From Picochlorum sp. 'celeri' (Eukaryota; Chlorophyta; Trebouxiophyceae): a stretch of 64,000 nucleotides of DNA. The notes beneath the pieces were generated by a model. The model did no database searches. It saw only the letters and a program-made list of their open reading frames with translations, and was not told where the DNA came from. Positions 61,132 to 64,000 of the stretch are shown piece by piece; within the stretch, counting starts at the first letter, position 1; every line of letters begins with the position of its first letter. The DNA is taken from positions 682,001-746,000 of the forward strand of contig JAACMV010000017.1 in the NCBI GenBank assembly GCA_010909725.1, read 5' to 3'. The position numbers were made by a program, and so were the translations under genes.

Positions 61132-61562
61132 CCTTCTTCGTTGTCGCAGAGGCAGCACTACTGTTGACTATTCAATACTCATATTATTAAACATTTTATA
61201 GTACATGGTGCAATGAAAATGAGCGAATTGCCTTGGACAAAGTCTCTACGATTGATGCATATATACACCATGTGAAGGCACAGAAGAATTCCTCAACACA
61301 CACACATGCGCTCAATAAACGACTACATCCAGCCTGGTATCATAGTCAACAACAGCATATATGAAATGCGGAGAGTCCAGATCTGATACCTGGTCACATG
61401 TGACGTGCATGAGAGGAATCAACAGTTTCATGCAGAAAACAATCCAAGCATGCAATTCAGCGCCGTGCCATCCATCATTGACGTTCATGACGACTCTGAT
61501 GCATAGATATATGTAATATAATATTTACTAAAAATAATAGGAAAGAAATAAAGCCAACAGAT
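61132..61562. other. Divergent intergenic region
   Basis: A 431-base stretch between the FLASH-like gene (-) and the SAND-like gene (+). It holds a short CA repeat near 61295-61306 and AT-rich runs close to both genes. Nothing else was recognised; promoters for both genes are expected here. Confidence 0.4.
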
Positions 61563-62611
61563 ATGCTGGTGGAGCTGTCGAATCTACCACCGCTGCCAGA
61601 ACTAGTACACTATGCTGGGCGACCAGGAGACTGGGTCACTGTCTCCCATGGAGATGTTGCACCATATAAATCACATGATTTAGTTTTTATTCCTGTTTGC
61701 GTGCATAATGTGACTGGGTATTACTGCGTGCAAATGCACAAGGTGTTTAGTGGGGGAAGGATACTGTCACCAACTGGTACGATGGATCTGTCTGCAACCA
61801 CAGATGATGAATACTGATATATTTATGTTGTTTATCTATAGGGTTTGAAACGTTAGGAGGAAAGCAAGGGAATAGGAAATGGAGGCTTAGTCTGAGGATA
61901 TTGATGCCGAATGGCCACAAGGGTAAGACGCTGGGCAAGTACCTGGTGGACCATGGTCTCGACCATCTTGTTCCCAAGAGGGCCTCGGTCTCGGATGGTG
62001 AGGAATGCTCGCCAGAGAAGACCAATGGAAATACGTTTCATGACACAATGAATGCATTGCGAGGAAGGAATACCATGCCGCATGTGGTTACCCGACCTCG
62101 GCGTGGCAGGAATGCCTTGTCTGCATCACCTGTGAAGAAAACGTCACCCATGAAGAAAAGGGGGCACGCGACAAGGCGAAGGACCAAGAGCGTGGATTCG
62201 GTTTCGTTATCGTCTTCAAAAGATCAAAAAGAGCAGAGACAGGTGCAGATAAATGTTCAAGCAAGGCCTTCACATACGGGCGTTGGATTGCCGGTTGTGT
62301 GTTCTGGGACACCAGTCATGGTGAGGCACCACAGTGCTGACATGCCCAGGCCACTCGAGCAACCGAGCCCTCCCCTCGGTACATGGCACGTCATCAGGCG
62401 ATATCGCCACCAGGATTTCTTCGAGAATGATACCGAGCAGCAGTCACATATGGGTGTGTCTGATTACTTGGATTACAATTCCTTGGCTGACTATTGCAAT
62501 CCTTCTCTCCAGCAGGACCACAACAATGGCAATGATAATGATAATGATGATGAAGATGATGATCTTCTCTTGCATTCCTTTACTCTACAAGATTCCGAGC
62601 AACCTCAGTAG
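61563..62611 (+). CDS. SAND-like domain nuclear protein
   Basis: Two exons, join(61563..61776, 61842..62611), 327 aa; the 65-base intron (GTACGA to ATCTATAG) keeps phase 1. The spliced region reads 'GGRILSPTGFETLGGKQGNR', then KWRLSLRI and 'KGKTLGKYLVDHGLDHL'. This resembles the core of SAND domains (an E/TFE-x-LGG start, then KWK-x-SIR and a final L-x-x-L-x-x-x-GL), found in DEAF1/AIRE, plant ULTRAPETALA and the volvocine RegA/RLS regulators. The rest is disordered and basic ('SPVKKTSPMKKRGHATRRR'), ending in an acidic Asp/Asn run. A DNA-binding nuclear protein is inferred. Residues 1-60 belong to the same fold. I am fairly sure of the splice, less so of the domain name. Confidence 0.6.
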
Positions 62612-62668
62612 CAAGTTTACAGTACTGTATATTCATGTATGATCTATCTATGTGGTCTTGTAATCGAG

Positions 62669-63576
62669 TTAGGCAGTCTTCTTTGTCACATCAGCTGCTG
62701 TTGCTGTAGAGGACAAGGTTTTCTTCCTTTGCTTCAACATATATCCTGCAAGACATGATACAATTGAATATATGACGATGATGGCTCGAGATTCAGTACT
62801 AGAGCAAATTATCAGAATCACTCATGCATTCAAACATACCATATAATTGAGGGAACCCTGGCAGATAGGCAGCAACAGCAAGAATACACACCACATCGTA
62901 TGATATCGAGAAATTCACTGGATTAGGAAGCTCGATTGACAAGGGCTTTTTCATCCGAATAACTGGAAGAGCCAGCCACACCATGGCAAGCTCACTGGAC
63001 ACCCCCAAGGGATACAACACCAAAAATCCAGAATATCTCAACCAGACCATGATGTACGGCTGCATATTGGCTTCTTTACAGGCAAAAAACCCGTATCGAA
63101 TCATCTCACTGAGACACCATGCTGTCAGCAGTGTAATCAGACTCAACTCGAACGAAAATACTGTGTTTGATGTCAGGGACACAACAGATGTGGTTGTTGC
63201 CTCTGGAACCAAGCAGACAATGCCCCACAGAATCCACAGCCTTGATGCCACCTGCGTCGCCGTGATCATCACAGGAGATCGAACAATCCCAAAAGCGGCA
63301 TGCAAAACCTCCATGATGGCAACGGATTGAGACACTTTCAAAGGAACCTGGACAGACTCCCAGACCAGAGAGAGTGTCGTGGGGCTTGTCAAAGACAAGC
63401 CACTCTGCACAGCTGTCACGCATGTCATGATCATGCGAATAAACACATATGCCCTGCAGAGTATTATATGAATAGTCATGGTATCAAATCGACCAGTACA
63501 GTGACCATCGTAGCACCTACCAACCAGAGCAAAGTGCCGCATTGTAAGAAAACAGATACGCTTGCTTTACATTCAT
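62669..63576 (-). CDS. PAS2: 3-hydroxyacyl-CoA dehydratase PASTICCINO2 (HACD/PHS1)
   Basis: Three exons, complement(62669..62745, 62840..63453, 63521..63576), 248 aa. Introns of 67 and 94 bases (GTAGGT, GTATGT) keep phase. Exon 1 encodes 'MNVKQAYLFSYNAALCSG', continuing to 'WAYVFIRMIMTCV'. The family core is clear: 'SVAIMEVLHAAFGIVRSPV', 'TQVASRLWILWGIVCLVPE', 'WCLSEMIRYGFFACKEAN' with the catalytic Tyr (…RYGFF) and Glu, 'WLRYSGFLVLYPLGVSSEL', and C-terminal 'LPGFPQLYGYMLKQRKK'. The enzyme dehydrates 3-hydroxyacyl-CoA in the ER very-long-chain fatty acid elongase. Six membrane helices are expected. Length is close to plant PAS2 (about 220 aa); a Thr/Ala/Lys tail replaces the usual ER signal. 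Confidence 0.95.
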
Positions 63577-64000
63577 GGCATCAATTTGATACGTCTTTAC
63601 TGTAATTATTTATTTAAAAAATAATAGTAGCACATGGTCATCTGTGAAATCGGATACATCGGGTTCGGGAATCTTTTTGAATTTTCGGCACTTCGCATGC
63701 GTTTCGACCTTGCACGCGTGCAATTGAGCCCAATTGGGTCATCAGGAAGGGGCTGTGGGGATTCCTGATACTCACCACGGTATTCCATCATGTATCCAGA
63801 CAGAGATTCCATTGGTATGCTACAAGATCATGCGTACGATGCTGTGACTGATGGTCGTCTGCTGCCCGTTCACGACCATGTTTTGTATAGGTTTTGAACT
63901 CCACGGGGAGTGGAGATGCAGAGGTACTAGTCTGCATATCTTTTTTTATACTCGAGATCCTTCTTGAATACGTATTAAATTCAGTTTTAAAAAAGCAAAT
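63577..64000. other. Right-edge region with one short ORF
   Basis: This last 424 bases includes the PAS2 promoter. The only frame of note is a 68-codon minus-strand ORF, 63606-63812, 'MESLSGYMMEYRGEYQESP' onward, with a basic middle. It resembles no family I know and ends in a hydrophobic Tyr-rich tail. It may be a small gene, a first exon or chance. Confidence 0.3.

Noticed and set aside
1..64000. Insertion sequences, retrotransposons, CRISPR arrays, rRNA genes
   Set aside because: No transposase, reverse transcriptase, long terminal repeats, direct-repeat arrays or rRNA-like sequence was seen; repeats are limited to short trinucleotide runs.

Overview
This is nuclear DNA from a compact green-algal (chlorophyte) genome. 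Plant-type evidence includes a monogalactosyldiacylglycerol (MGDG) synthase, DET1, a plastid phosphate translocator, an ANTR-type plastid phosphate transporter, nuclear Ycf66 and DUF4079 plastid proteins, AP-4 beta and PASTICCINO2. A bifunctional AdhE and TGTAA motifs just past many stop codons also fit chlorophytes. A Picochlorum-like trebouxiophyte is my best guess, but that is inference. About 36 genes lie on both strands, often only 3-70 bases apart. Introns are few, short and mostly near the 5' end. I assigned most of them by matching donor, acceptor, phase and protein family, so several gene models are longer than any single open frame.

Layout. 1-9.4 kb: end of an FN3-like gene (+), plastid sugar-phosphate translocator, DDT/PHD/WHIM chromatin protein, DUF4079 protein, Ycf66, succinyl-CoA ligase alpha (all -). 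9.7-14.6 kb: pICln (+), ATG12 with a small ORF right behind it (-), a plastid membrane protein (+), a discoidin-like secreted protein (-). 14.6-28.1 kb: PWP2 (+), CTD-type phosphatase, low-complexity protein, secreted Cys protein, FUSC transporter, SPRY/U-box ubiquitin ligase (all -). 28.2-38.1 kb: a TGA-interrupted ORF (-), AdhE, helical-repeat protein, plasma-membrane-type Ca2+-ATPase (+). 38.5-45.9 kb: DET1 (+), VPS60 and NSA1/WDR74 (-), MGDG synthase and NOP53 (+). 45.9-56.4 kb: coiled-coil protein (-), AP-4 beta (+), phosphoserine phosphatase (-), DDX42-type helicase (+), 2-hydroxyacid dehydrogenase and CDIN1 nuclease (-), CoA-type NUDIX (+). 56.6-64 kb: GPR107-like 7TM (+), plastid one-TM protein (-), ANTR transporter (+), FLASH-like protein (-), SAND-like regulator (+), PAS2 dehydratase (-).

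The genes are housekeeping and do not form one pathway. Themes are ribosome biogenesis (PWP2, NSA1, NOP53), membrane traffic (VPS60, AP-4, GPR107), plastid function (MGDG synthase, translocators, Ycf66), ubiquitin-type systems (ATG12, DET1, SPRY/U-box ligase) and fermentation (AdhE). The notable signals are a 5' splice-site consensus of GTRYGT rather than GTRAGT, a tight minimal-intron class of 61-68 bases, a 7-base microexon, several same-strand pairs close enough to be dicistronic, a KPC1-like ligase carrying a U-box, and FLASH-like and SAND-like proteins. I saw no mobile element, CRISPR array, rRNA or convincing tRNA.
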